Assembly (NCBI GenBank): GCA_900314985.1
Contig: OMXL01000007.1
Coordinates: 1 to 64,000, forward strand
Reading direction: 5' to 3'
DNA length: 64,000 nucleotides
DNA from: an uncultured Prevotellaceae bacterium
Lineage (GTDB): Bacteria > Bacteroidota > Bacteroidia > Bacteroidales > Bacteroidaceae
The notes below the pieces were generated by a model. It did no database searches, had not been told where the DNA came from, and saw nothing but the letters and a program-made list of their open reading frames with translations. A program made the translations under genes and the position numbers. Below, piece after piece: positions 17,294-25,544 of this stretch (positions are counted from its first letter, which is position 1; the number at the start of each line of letters is the position of its first letter).

Positions 17294-17788
17294 TCAGGCG
17301 TCAGCAAACACCTTGCCGTCTTCCAATGTTATCTGCAACTTGGTGTATTCGCAGTGGAAGTCATGCTGCAGACGATTCAGATAGCGTCTGCTCTCCCACA
17401 AGCACATGGGTAGGTCGTGCAGCAGATAGTTGCCGCAGGCCTCAGGACGTGTAGCTGGCACTTCTGTCTGGGTGAGAATCCATTCCAAACACTTGATAGT
17501 CAGTTGGCGCATGTCTTCTACCGTATAGTTGCCTGTCATGATGATATACATGCCTGTGAGGCATCCCATCGGACCGACATAGACGACATCGTCCTTTGCC
17601 TCGCTATTGCGAAACCAAGTAGCCATCAGATGTTCCAGGCTGTGCATAGCCGCAGGAGCCACTGCTGGTTCTTGATTGGGTTCTGTGATACGCAGGTCGA
17701 ATGTGGTGAATCCCTTGTCTTCGCGCGACACATAGATGCCAGGCTTCAGACGGGTATGGTCAATAGTAAAACTCTGTATTACTTCCAT
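17294..17788 (-). CDS. luxS: S-ribosylhomocysteine lyase (AI-2 synthesis)
   Basis: The 164-residue enzyme cleaves S-ribosylhomocysteine to homocysteine and the AI-2 precursor DPD, closing the activated methyl cycle. The metal-binding motif HSLEH (about residues 48-52) and the cysteine/histidine motifs GPMGCLTG and ACGNYLLHDL are all present in family order. Length fits LuxS. It lies 58 bp downstream of pepD on the same strand, with a perfect 12-bp hairpin between them. It has no visible -7 box of its own. Confidence 0.93.
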   Translation of the reverse strand: MEVIQSFTIDHTRLKPGIYVSREDKGFTTFDLRITEPNQEPAVAPAAMHSLEHLMATWFRNSEAKDDVVYVGPMGCLTGMYIIMTGNYTVEDMRQLTIKCLEWILTQTEVPATRPEACGNYLLHDLPMCLWESRRYLNRLQHDFHCEYTKLQITLEDGKVFADA

Positions 17789-17807
17789 TTGTTTTCTTCT
17801 TTTGGTA

Positions 17808-17843
17808 ATTCTGGGATGCAGGAGGACTCCCGCATCCCAGAAT
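17808..17843 (-). promoter_or_regulatory. Strong hairpin between pepD and luxS
   Basis: ATTCTGGGATGC (17808-17819) pairs perfectly with GCATCCCAGAAT (17832-17843); the 12-base loop can add a GGAG/CTCC pair. On the minus strand no U-run follows, so it looks less like a terminator than an mRNA-processing or attenuation hairpin just before luxS. Confidence 0.55.
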
Positions 17844-17846
17844 CTA

Positions 17847-19307
17847 TTACTTCACGGGAACGTCCTCGAGCGTCTTCTTTAGCAACTCCCAGAAGGGGGC
17901 AACGGTCTCAATGAGTGCACGCTCGGTAGTAGTGTGAGGTGACTTCATCGTAGGACCGAGGCTGACAACGTCGAGCCAGGGGTATTTGCCCAGGATGACA
18001 GAGCACTCCAGACCGGCATGGTCTACCTGGATGATGCCGTCCTTGCCAAACAGTTCCTTATACTCTTTTAATAAGAGGTGTAGAATCTCGCTCTCGGGGT
18101 TCGGATCCCAGCCACCATACGAGCCGGCAGTCTCTACCTTCATACCTGCCATTGAGAAGCAGCTCTCCAACATGGTAACGACATAGTCCTTCATGTCCTC
18201 ACGGCTGCTGCGTGCCAGAATCTTGATGCTGGCCTTGCCCTCACCGATATTGATGATAGCGAGGTTAGAGCTGGTCTCTACCACGCTGGGGTAGGCGGGG
18301 ATGAAACGGATAACACCATCGTGACAAGCGAAGATAGCATCGACGAGGTTGTCCTGTATCTCTACGGGAACTTCCTTCTTAGGAGTCTCTACCTCTTCTA
18401 CGAGTACCTCGATGCCCTGTGGCTCGATGAGTTTGAACTCGTCGTTGAAGGTGTCCTGCCAGTCGGCTACAATCTCCTTCAATGCATCGATATTCTCCTT
18501 GGGCAATGTGAGTACGGCCTCAGCCTTGAAAGGAATGGCATTGCGCATATTGCCACCATTCCAGCTGGCCAGACGAGCTTCTGTCTCAGCGATAGCCTCG
18601 CGAACAACCTGTACCAGCAGTTTGTTTGCATTACCACGACCTTCGTTGATCTCCAGACCAGAGTGTCCACCACGCAGGTTCTTGACAGTTACCTTGACAG
18701 CAGCATCCTCAGCGTCAGTGTCTACCTCCTGATAGTCAAGAGTAGCGGTCACGTCGATACCACCAGCAGAGCCGATGACGAACTTGCCCCAATGCTCAGA
18801 GTCGAGGTTCATCAGGATGTCGCCCTGCAGTTCACCCTCAGGCAACTCGTTGGCACCAAACATACCTGTCTCTTCGTCACGAGTGATGAGCGCATCGATA
18901 GGACCGTGCTTCAGCGTCTTGTCCTCCATGATAGCCATGATGGCTGCTACGCCCAGACCGTTGTCGGCACCCAGCGTGGTACCCTTAGCCTTTACCCACT
19001 CGCCATCAATCCATGGCTCAATAGGGTCAGTCTCGAAATTATGTGTTGACTCAGGAGTCTTCTGTGGTACCATATCCATGTGAGCCTGCAGAATAATGCC
19101 TTTGCGATTCTCCATGCCAGGAGTAGCGGGCTTGCGGAAATGGATATTTCCTGCGGGGTCTTTTACTGCATATACACCAGCCTGCTTACCGAAGTCGAGC
19201 AGGAATTGCTGTACTTTTTCCAGATGACCACTGGGGCGTGGCACCTGAGTGAGTGCATAGAAGTTCTTCCAGATGCACTGTGGATTTAAGCTTTTGATTT
19301 CACTCAT
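17847..19307 (-). CDS. pepD: Aminoacyl-histidine dipeptidase (M20 family)
   Basis: The 486-residue cytosolic metallopeptidase cleaves Xaa-His and other dipeptides. The zinc-binding His lies in LQAHMDMV (about residue 77), the bridging Asp in GADNGLG (about residue 117), the catalytic Glu pair in TRDEETG, and a further ligand in MNLDSEHWG, as in PepD/carnosinase-like M20 enzymes. The length matches the family. It is followed on the same strand by a hairpin and luxS, suggesting a shared transcript. Confidence 0.9.
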   Translation of the reverse strand: MSEIKSLNPQCIWKNFYALTQVPRPSGHLEKVQQFLLDFGKQAGVYAVKDPAGNIHFRKPATPGMENRKGIILQAHMDMVPQKTPESTHNFETDPIEPWIDGEWVKAKGTTLGADNGLGVAAIMAIMEDKTLKHGPIDALITRDEETGMFGANELPEGELQGDILMNLDSEHWGKFVIGSAGGIDVTATLDYQEVDTDAEDAAVKVTVKNLRGGHSGLEINEGRGNANKLLVQVVREAIAETEARLASWNGGNMRNAIPFKAEAVLTLPKENIDALKEIVADWQDTFNDEFKLIEPQGIEVLVEEVETPKKEVPVEIQDNLVDAIFACHDGVIRFIPAYPSVVETSSNLAIINIGEGKASIKILARSSREDMKDYVVTMLESCFSMAGMKVETAGSYGGWDPNPESEILHLLLKEYKELFGKDGIIQVDHAGLECSVILGKYPWLDVVSLGPTMKSPHTTTERALIETVAPFWELLKKTLEDVPVK

Positions 19308-19312
19308 TTTTG

Positions 19313-20302
19313 TTATTGATTTAATGTTATGCGTTTTGTAAAGTTAAGAGCCAGCCAGGCATAGATGCCCAATGCCACGACTAATAGTGTCTGTACTGTG
19401 TGTACAATGAGTACGAAGTAGAGGGCGTGCTCGTCAGCTACTCCATAAAGAATGAGCATGGTCTTTACGGCAAAGTGCCACGGACCGGCACCATTGGGAG
19501 TTGGTACGATGACGGCGATAGAACCCACGATGAAGGTGACGAGTGCACAACCCAGTCCTAAGTCTGCTGTGAAGTCAAAGCAGAAGAAGGTGAGATAGTA
19601 GTGCAGGAAGTAGCTGAGCCAGATGCCTATCGTGAAGAACGTGAATAGCGGAATGTTCTTGACGTCCTTCAGTGAGATGACGCCCTGCCAGATGCCACTC
19701 AGTGTCGCGCGTACCTTATCATATATGGAGAGCTTGCGTAGCAAGTAGTGCAGCAGTATCAGCATAGCTACACCGCAGATGGCCACCACCAGATAGCCTG
19801 CCCACGAGAAACCATGGAGAATATCGTGGAGGTTTGTTCCTGTTTTCTGGAAGAAGGTGCCGAAGGTACTCATCTCCAACAGGATGACGATGGCCGTGAT
19901 GCCCATCACTAATAGCGAGTCGATGGCTCGTTCTGTAACTACGGTGCCCAGCGCTTTGGGAAAAGATACATCGTCGTAGCGCTTCAGTACACCACAGCGG
20001 GTAAACTCGCCCACACGGGGAATAACCAGTGACGCTGCATAGGATAGGAAAATGGCGTGGATACTGGTTGATGCGCGTGGCTTCTCACCTACGGGTTCCA
20101 GCGTCTGGCGCCAGCGCCATCCACGGAACATCTGTGCAAGAATGCCAAACGGGAACGACAGCAACATCCAGGTCCAGTCCATCTCGTCAGTCATCACATG
20201 GCGTATCTGCTGCCAGTCCTCACCGCGATACATCCAGTAGAGTATCGCAGCGCCCAGCACCAGAGGCATCAATATCTTTAGTATGATACTGCTTATTTTC
20301 AT
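19313..20302 (-). CDS. Flippase-like membrane protein (UPF0104 / LPG synthase TM family)
   Basis: The 329-residue protein has about eight predicted membrane helices and fits the lysylphosphatidylglycerol synthase TM-region / UPF0104 family, including the PTPNGAGPWHFA segment near residue 275. Members move or help to make lipids in the inner membrane; the substrate here is unknown. I start it at ATG 20302, because the -7 box TACCTTTG lies only about nine bases upstream, which makes the mRNA almost leaderless. pepD follows 5 bp downstream. Confidence 0.75.
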   Translation of the reverse strand: MKISSIILKILMPLVLGAAILYWMYRGEDWQQIRHVMTDEMDWTWMLLSFPFGILAQMFRGWRWRQTLEPVGEKPRASTSIHAIFLSYAASLVIPRVGEFTRCGVLKRYDDVSFPKALGTVVTERAIDSLLVMGITAIVILLEMSTFGTFFQKTGTNLHDILHGFSWAGYLVVAICGVAMLILLHYLLRKLSIYDKVRATLSGIWQGVISLKDVKNIPLFTFFTIGIWLSYFLHYYLTFFCFDFTADLGLGCALVTFIVGSIAVIVPTPNGAGPWHFAVKTMLILYGVADEHALYFVLIVHTVQTLLVVALGIYAWLALNFTKRITLNQ

Positions 20303-20305
20303 AGC

Positions 20306-20331
20306 GAGGACAAAGGTACGAATAAGTGAGA
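20306..20331 (-). promoter_or_regulatory. Promoter of the flippase-like gene
   Basis: On the minus strand CTTATTCGTACCTTTGTC carries the -7 box TACCTTTG about nine bases before the ATG. It belongs to the recurring promoter word family. Confidence 0.6.
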
Positions 20332-20384
20332 ACAATACAAAACAAAATAGCACCTTTTTTTATTTTTGATATAGGTCAACAAAA

Positions 20385-20490
20385 CCCAGAGATTGTTGAT
20401 AGACGTCAAAGAATTGCCCATTTTTGTACGAAAATGGTCATTGAGTGATACAACATTTCCAAAAAGTCCGTACCTTTGCATCGTCAAAAG
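20385..20490 (+). promoter_or_regulatory. Long conserved promoter element, copy A
   Basis: The -7 box TACCTTTG (20471-20478) is preceded by about 80 bp that are close to the region before 21677 (shared words GCCCATTTTTG, CAACATTTCCAAAA, GTCAAAAGG). It drives the small transcript that ends at the terminator at 20693. Confidence 0.6.
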
Positions 20491-20569
20491 GAAAAAAGAG
20501 ATTAGGCCTAGCGAGGTAAAAAAGAAAGTTTTTAGGATTAACAATTAAAAGATTAGAAAGGGTAACATT

Positions 20570-20662
20570 ATGATTTTAACAATGATTTCACTGGCCGTTG
20601 AGGCTGTAGCAGCCGTTGAGGCTATGTACATTTGCAAGAACGCAAAGGTACTTACTAAGTAA
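20570..20662 (+). CDS. Small hydrophobic protein, 30 aa
   Basis: An ATG-to-TAA frame of 30 codons lies in a compact transcription unit with its own promoter (20471) and terminator (20693). The product is a hydrophobic/acidic helix, starting MILTMISLAVEAVAAVEAM and ending in a basic tail (CKNAKVLTK). Two identical 12-base segments encode the repeated AVEA. It could be a membrane-associated small protein; no function is known to me. Copy B of the unit, after ksgA, has no such frame. Confidence 0.5.
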   Translation: MILTMISLAVEAVAAVEAMYICKNAKVLTK

Positions 20663-20692
20663 AAAAAGAAAGTTTGAGAGAAATAATTGATG

Positions 20693-20720
20693 CCGCAGAC
20701 GTGATGTCTGCGGTTTTTTT
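20693..20720 (+). terminator. Terminator of the small-protein unit
   Basis: CCGCAGAC (20693-20700) pairs with GTCTGCGG (20706-20713) and is followed by a run of seven or more T. The ksgA promoter starts directly downstream. Confidence 0.85.
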
Positions 20721-20735
20721 GTTTTTCTTTTGGCT

Positions 20736-20761
20736 TTTTGCTCGCTTATTTGTACCTTTGC
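20736..20761 (+). promoter_or_regulatory. Promoter of ksgA
   Basis: CTCGCTTATTTGTACCTTTG with -7 box TACCTTTG (20753-20760) lies five bases before the ATG at 20766, so ksgA should be leaderless or nearly so. Confidence 0.65.
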
Positions 20762-20765
20762 CCCC

Positions 20766-21578
20766 ATGAAACAAGTACGTCCGAAGAAGAATCTGGGTCA
20801 GCACTTCCTGACTGACCTCTCGATTGCTAAGCGCATTGCTGATACTGTCGATCAACCCTATGCTGAACTTCCCGTCCTGGAGGTAGGCCCTGGCATGGGT
20901 GTGATGACGCAGTATCTGGTGGAAAAACCTCGCCCATTTAAGGTAGTAGAGATTGACCGAGAAAGTGTTGCGTATTTGAAGCAGAATCCACAATTCTCAA
21001 TTCTCAATTCTCAATTCTCAATTATTGAAGGTGACTTCCTGAGGATGGACTTGCAGCAGGTGTTCGATGGTCAGCAGTTTGTGCTGACGGGTAACTATCC
21101 GTATGATATCTCGTCGCAGATATTCTTTAAGATGCTCGACAATCGCGAGCTGATCCCTTGTTGTACGGGTATGATACAGCATGAGGTGGCTGTGCGCATG
21201 GCCGCCAAACCTGGCAATAAACAGTATGGCATCTTGTCGGTACTGATTCAGGCGTGGTATGATGTGGAGTACTTGTTTACCGTAGAGCCATCGGTGTTTA
21301 ATCCGCCTCCCAAGGTACAGAGTGCCGTCATCCGAATGACGCGCAATCAGGTGGAGCATTTGGGATGTGACGAACAGCTGTTTAAGCGGGTGGTGAAGAC
21401 GGTGTTCAACCAGCGTCGTAAGATGTTGCGCGTGTCGCTGAAGCAGTTGCTGTCAGAGAATGCCTTGTCTGTCATTGCTCAATCGCCTTTCGCTACATTG
21501 CGTCCAGAACAGTTGACAATAGCCCAATTTGTGGAGTTAACCAATTTGGTAGAAAAGGTGGTCGGAACGACTGAATAG
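20766..21578 (+). CDS. ksgA: 16S rRNA dimethyladenosine transferase
   Basis: The 270-residue enzyme dimethylates two adjacent adenines near the 3' end of 16S rRNA; its loss gives kasugamycin resistance. The SAM-binding motif is VLEVGPGMG (about residues 38-46) and the catalytic motif NYPYDIS (about residues 112-118). ATG 20766 follows its promoter by five bases. Residues about 75-87 (PQFSILNSQFS) are the translation of five tandem seven-base units and replace a stretch usually several residues shorter. The reading frame is intact. A gain or loss of one unit would shift it. Confidence 0.93.
   Translation: MKQVRPKKNLGQHFLTDLSIAKRIADTVDQPYAELPVLEVGPGMGVMTQYLVEKPRPFKVVEIDRESVAYLKQNPQFSILNSQFSIIEGDFLRMDLQQVFDGQQFVLTGNYPYDISSQIFFKMLDNRELIPCCTGMIQHEVAVRMAAKPGNKQYGILSVLIQAWYDVEYLFTVEPSVFNPPPKVQSAVIRMTRNQVEHLGCDEQLFKRVVKTVFNQRRKMLRVSLKQLLSENALSVIAQSPFATLRPEQLTIAQFVELTNLVEKVVGTTE
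20991..21023 (+). repeat. In-frame heptad array in ksgA, stop-free orientation
   Basis: The unit CTCAATT occurs four times after a CACAATT-like start. The coding strand has no stop in any frame, while the opposite strand carries TGA in each unit. Confidence 0.85.
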
Positions 21579-21604
21579 CAATTGTGTTCGCACACAAACA
21601 CTTG

Positions 21605-21907
21605 ATTTTTGTCAAGAATAAGCCCATTTTTGAATGAAAACGGTAAGGAGATGCACCAACATTTCCAAAATCGTCGTACCTTTGCATTGTCAAAAGGTAA
21701 AAGATTAGGATAACAACCAATAGGTAAGAAGGTAAAAAAGATTCATAGGATAACAAACGTTTTGGTTAATAAGTAAGTTTTAGGTTAGTAGATAAGGCTC
21801 AGGTGTTAGTTATTAAGGTAAATTTAGAGAGAGCATAAGGTTTTAGTTATTAATAGGGAAAAGAAAAATGCTGTCGGCGATGGATTCGTAGACAGCATTT
21901 GTTTTTT
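21605..21907 (+). ncRNA. Possible non-coding transcript, paralogue B of the unit before ksgA
   Basis: A promoter element nearly the same as copy A (-7 box TACCTTTG, 21677-21684) is followed by about 180 bp with no start codon until the terminator. The terminator AAATGCTGTC/GACAGCATTT (21866-21900) ends in T-rich sequence. The 340 bases after ksgA hold nothing else. It may be a small RNA or a unit that lost its small gene. Confidence 0.5.
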
Positions 21908-21918
21908 ATGCTTACTCC

Positions 21919-23247
21919 TTACTTTTCAAACCGCCACAGACGGATGAGGAAGATGATGCCTCGGAAGGTCAGTTCGATAGCCATGGCCGTCCAGACACCG
22001 GGCAGTCCGTAGGTGCCTGCCAGCAGGGCTGCCAGCGTGAGGCGCACACCCCACATAGAGCCCAGACTCATGATGGCTGGCTTTAGCGTATCGCCAGCGC
22101 CTACGAAGATGCCGTTACAAACGATGGCAGCAGCAAACATGGGCTCTGCGAAGGCTTCGATGCGCAGACACTCCGTACCAATGGCGATAATCTCCTCGAC
22201 GGGCGTCATCAGCGTCATCAGTTCCGGTGCGAAGATAAACATCAGCACGCCCATCAACGTCATGACGCAGATGCCAAGGGATGTTGTCAGCCATGCAAAC
22301 GAGCGGGTCAGTACTCGCTGTCCTGCACCGACGCTCTGACCAATCAGCGTGGTGGCAGCCTCGGCAATACCGAAGCCCGGCATGTAGCACAGACTCTCTA
22401 CGGTGATGCCAAGCGAGTGGGCAGCGATAGACACCGTACCCAATGGCGCCACAATCATGGTGCTGACAATCTGTGCACCATTCATCAGCATGTGCTGCAT
22501 GCCCATAGGCGCTCCAATTTTAAAGGCTGTGCGCACCACATCGACTGTAGGTTTGAACTTATATAGCGGATTCTGGATGTCTTGCGCCCTCTTGCCAAAC
22601 AGTACCAACAGGTCAGAACGCCAGAAGAGAAACCAACCCATGAGCATGGTGGTGACGAAGATGGCCAGTGTGGTACCCACGGCGGCTCCCGGTACGCCCA
22701 TGCCGAGAATGAAGATGAACAGGTAGTTGAAGGTTACGTCAAAACAACACATGAGAATGTTTAACACGCTGGGTATCTTCATGTTGCCTGAACATTTCAG
22801 CATCGAACCGAAGAGACTCTCCATCTGGAAGAGTGGGGCAGCGCACGAGAATATCAGGAAGTAGAGCGATGAGTCGGCAATGATGTCCTCGCTGCCGCCC
22901 AACCAGCTGGGCAGGGGATTGTGGATGCCTATGGCGACAGTGACGATGATAAGGCTGAACAGCAGACAGCATGTCAGCGACTGGCGCAGAATGCGACGGG
23001 CCCGCTTCAGGTCGTTGGCACCAATGGCATGGGCCACCTGTACGGAGAAACCCATAGAGCAGGCTGACGTCAGACCCGCAAAGAGCCACGATGCCGACTC
23101 CACGAGTCCGATGGATGCTGCCTGACGGGCACCGAGGTGTCCCACCATCGCAGCATCGATAAAGAACATCAGCACCGTCGAAATCTGAGCCAATATGGAG
23201 GGTATACTCAACTGGATAATCAAGTTGAGCTTCTCACCCTGCGTCAT
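21919..23247 (-). CDS. MATE-family multidrug/cation efflux protein
   Basis: The 442-residue protein has about twelve membrane helices and the two-fold repeat of MATE transporters, which export cationic drugs or metabolites with Na+ or H+. The N-terminal half opens with LIIQLSIPSILAQIS, and the family-typical FIDAAMVGHLG segment follows (about residue 30). The frame is open upstream to near the alpha-galactosidase stop but has no common start codon there, so ATG 23247 is taken. The gap to the alpha-galactosidase gene is about 80 bp and both may share a transcript. Substrate unknown. Confidence 0.85.
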   Translation of the reverse strand: MTQGEKLNLIIQLSIPSILAQISTVLMFFIDAAMVGHLGARQAASIGLVESASWLFAGLTSACSMGFSVQVAHAIGANDLKRARRILRQSLTCCLLFSLIIVTVAIGIHNPLPSWLGGSEDIIADSSLYFLIFSCAAPLFQMESLFGSMLKCSGNMKIPSVLNILMCCFDVTFNYLFIFILGMGVPGAAVGTTLAIFVTTMLMGWFLFWRSDLLVLFGKRAQDIQNPLYKFKPTVDVVRTAFKIGAPMGMQHMLMNGAQIVSTMIVAPLGTVSIAAHSLGITVESLCYMPGFGIAEAATTLIGQSVGAGQRVLTRSFAWLTTSLGICVMTLMGVLMFIFAPELMTLMTPVEEIIAIGTECLRIEAFAEPMFAAAIVCNGIFVGAGDTLKPAIMSLGSMWGVRLTLAALLAGTYGLPGVWTAMAIELTFRGIIFLIRLWRFEK

Positions 23248-23329
23248 CTCACGACCCTCGCGGATGTATGCCAGGATATCCTTCTTCTCTTTCTTCGTAG
23301 TCTCGATAAAGCGAAATGGCGTTATGGCG

Positions 23330-25528
23330 TTATTCTGCCTCTAACAGCAGCACGCGGCTCGACCAGTCAGTCTTCTTCGACCACTCGGGTTCGTTGCGGT
23401 ATGGCATCTCCAAGCCGTGATTCATCAGGTAGGCACCGCTGAAGGTCTTGCCCTCAATATCCATGGGCTTAAGGTCGATGCGGTTCAGCTCGTGTACCTT
23501 ATAATATTTATTGGCGTCGAGGCCTGCCATTTTGACACGAGGCAGATGCTCGTTCTGGAACGACTCCGTCTTCCACCAGTAGAACACCGACTTGGTCTTC
23601 TGCTCGTTGACATACATCATAGAGGCCAGACCCTGCTTGTCATAAGGTGATACCAGACGATAAATGTCACCAAACTGTACGATGGGGCGAATCTGCTTAT
23701 ATTCCTTGATGGCCTGACGGCAGAGCGCCTTCTCCTCGTCAGTCATGTTCTTGGGCTGAATCTCCATACCCAGGCGTCCGCTCATGGCCACGTCGATACG
23801 ATACTTCATGGCTGTGGTGCGGAATACGGTATGGTTGGGCGTAGCAGAGATGTGGCTGGCCATAGCGATAGCGGGGAAGAAGTAGCTGGTACCCCACTGC
23901 ATATAGATGCGCTGCAGGGCATCGGTGTTGTCGCTGACCCAGAACTCGTCGAAGTAGGGCAGCACACCCCAGTTGGCACGACCACCACCAGAGGCACAGG
24001 CCTGAATGGTGACGTCAGGATATTTGGCACGGATGCGCTCGCAAGCCTTCTGCAGGCCACGATGATACTCAATATAGAGGTGGCTCTGGTCGTTCATGGT
24101 CAAATACTGTGAGCCATGGTTCAGAATGGGCATGTTAGCATCCCACTTGATGTAGTCTATCTCGGGGTATTTCGTCAGCAGGTCGTCAACGATGCTGAAC
24201 ACGAAGTCCTGTACCTTGGGGTTAGACATGTCGAGTACCAGCTGCGTACCGCCACGACCCTGTACGGCGTCACGCTTAGGCGCCTTGACAATCCAGTCGG
24301 GATGTTTGTCGTAGAGTTCGCTGACGCTGTTGGTCATTTCTGGCTCTATCCAGATACCAAACTTGATGTTGTGCTTCTTGGCGTCGCGTAACAAACCTTC
24401 GATGCCTTCGGGCAGCTTGTTCTTGTCGACCACCCAGTCGCCCAGGGCACAGTTGTCGGTCTTGCGAGGATACTTGTCGCCAAACCAACCATCGTCCATC
24501 ACGAAGAGCTCGCCACCCATCGAGGCGATGTCGCCCATCATCTGGTCCATGCCCTGCTGGTTGATGTCGAAATAGACGCCTTCCCATGAGTTCAGCAGAA
24601 TCTTACGCTCCTTGTTGCCATGTGCCAGCATATACTTGCGACCCCACTTGTGGAAGTTGCGTGATACACCAGAGAGTCCACACTTCGAGAAACTTAGCGC
24701 CACCTTAGGCGTCGTAAACGTCTCGCCCTTCTTCAGGTGATACTCAGAATTGTCGGGGTTGATGCCGGCAAAGAAATAGTGGTATTCGGTATCGTCGGTA
24801 TCAATCTTCAACTGGAAATTGCCGCTATAGCAGAGGGCAGCGCCAATGACGTCGCCCTTGTTTTCCTGCCCCTTGCCGTCGAGCGAGAACATCATCTCTG
24901 CATGGTCGGTATGCGAGTTGCGCGTACCGTCTTTATTCTTAATCACCTTCTCGCCAGGCAGAACTGGCTCTTCAACGAGACGGGCCTCATTAGCCCATGA
25001 ACCATAGAAGTGCGACATCCACACGTTGCCACGACGAATGGGCAGACAGATGGAGGCAAACTGCGTCAGCGTGACGGGCTTCGACTCGCCATTGGTAATC
25101 TCCGTCCATGTCTCTATCATGTCTTCATTGGGGTACTCCATGTACTTCAGGTCGACAGTAATAGGATAGACAGGATCTTTCATGTGGATGACGGTAATCT
25201 GATGAAGGTCATTCTTTAGACGCTCCACACCAGTGACAACCAGTGCTGTCGACATGTTGCCATCAGCATGCTTCATGGCCAGTGCTGCTTCTGCAGGACA
25301 GTTGAGACCATAGACGGGATAGGCATCCATGCGTCCGTTGGTGGGCAGCTGCAGGTGTTGCAGGTCGTAGCTGCTCAGTTTGGTACCGTAATACACGTAC
25401 TGCGGCTGCTTGCCGTTCTCTACGTTCAGTACCATCGTGGTGTTCTTGGTCTGTAGGACCACTTGCTCGGCGTGTGCCATCAACGCAGAAAGACACAGCG
25501 CAACAAACAGGGTTAGTTTCTTTTTCAT
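23330..25528 (-). CDS. Alpha-galactosidase, family GH36
   Basis: The 732-residue secreted enzyme releases alpha-galactose from raffinose-type or galactomannan sugars. Signal peptide at residues 1-20 (ends LMAHA), then the N-terminal beta-sandwich and the TIM barrel with MDDGWFGD, the nucleophile Asp in KWDAN (about residue 465) and the acid/base Asp in VSDNTD (about residue 533), plus the CASGGGR motif. Length and motif order fit GH36. It lies 16 bp downstream of rmuC on the same strand; no transporter or regulator of a polysaccharide locus is beside it. Confidence 0.92.
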   Translation of the reverse strand: MKKKLTLFVALCLSALMAHAEQVVLQTKNTTMVLNVENGKQPQYVYYGTKLSSYDLQHLQLPTNGRMDAYPVYGLNCPAEAALAMKHADGNMSTALVVTGVERLKNDLHQITVIHMKDPVYPITVDLKYMEYPNEDMIETWTEITNGESKPVTLTQFASICLPIRRGNVWMSHFYGSWANEARLVEEPVLPGEKVIKNKDGTRNSHTDHAEMMFSLDGKGQENKGDVIGAALCYSGNFQLKIDTDDTEYHYFFAGINPDNSEYHLKKGETFTTPKVALSFSKCGLSGVSRNFHKWGRKYMLAHGNKERKILLNSWEGVYFDINQQGMDQMMGDIASMGGELFVMDDGWFGDKYPRKTDNCALGDWVVDKNKLPEGIEGLLRDAKKHNIKFGIWIEPEMTNSVSELYDKHPDWIVKAPKRDAVQGRGGTQLVLDMSNPKVQDFVFSIVDDLLTKYPEIDYIKWDANMPILNHGSQYLTMNDQSHLYIEYHRGLQKACERIRAKYPDVTIQACASGGGRANWGVLPYFDEFWVSDNTDALQRIYMQWGTSYFFPAIAMASHISATPNHTVFRTTAMKYRIDVAMSGRLGMEIQPKNMTDEEKALCRQAIKEYKQIRPIVQFGDIYRLVSPYDKQGLASMMYVNEQKTKSVFYWWKTESFQNEHLPRVKMAGLDANKYYKVHELNRIDLKPMDIEGKTFSGAYLMNHGLEMPYRNEPEWSKKTDWSSRVLLLEAE

Positions 25529-25544
25529 AAGGTTGTTTTGGTTA

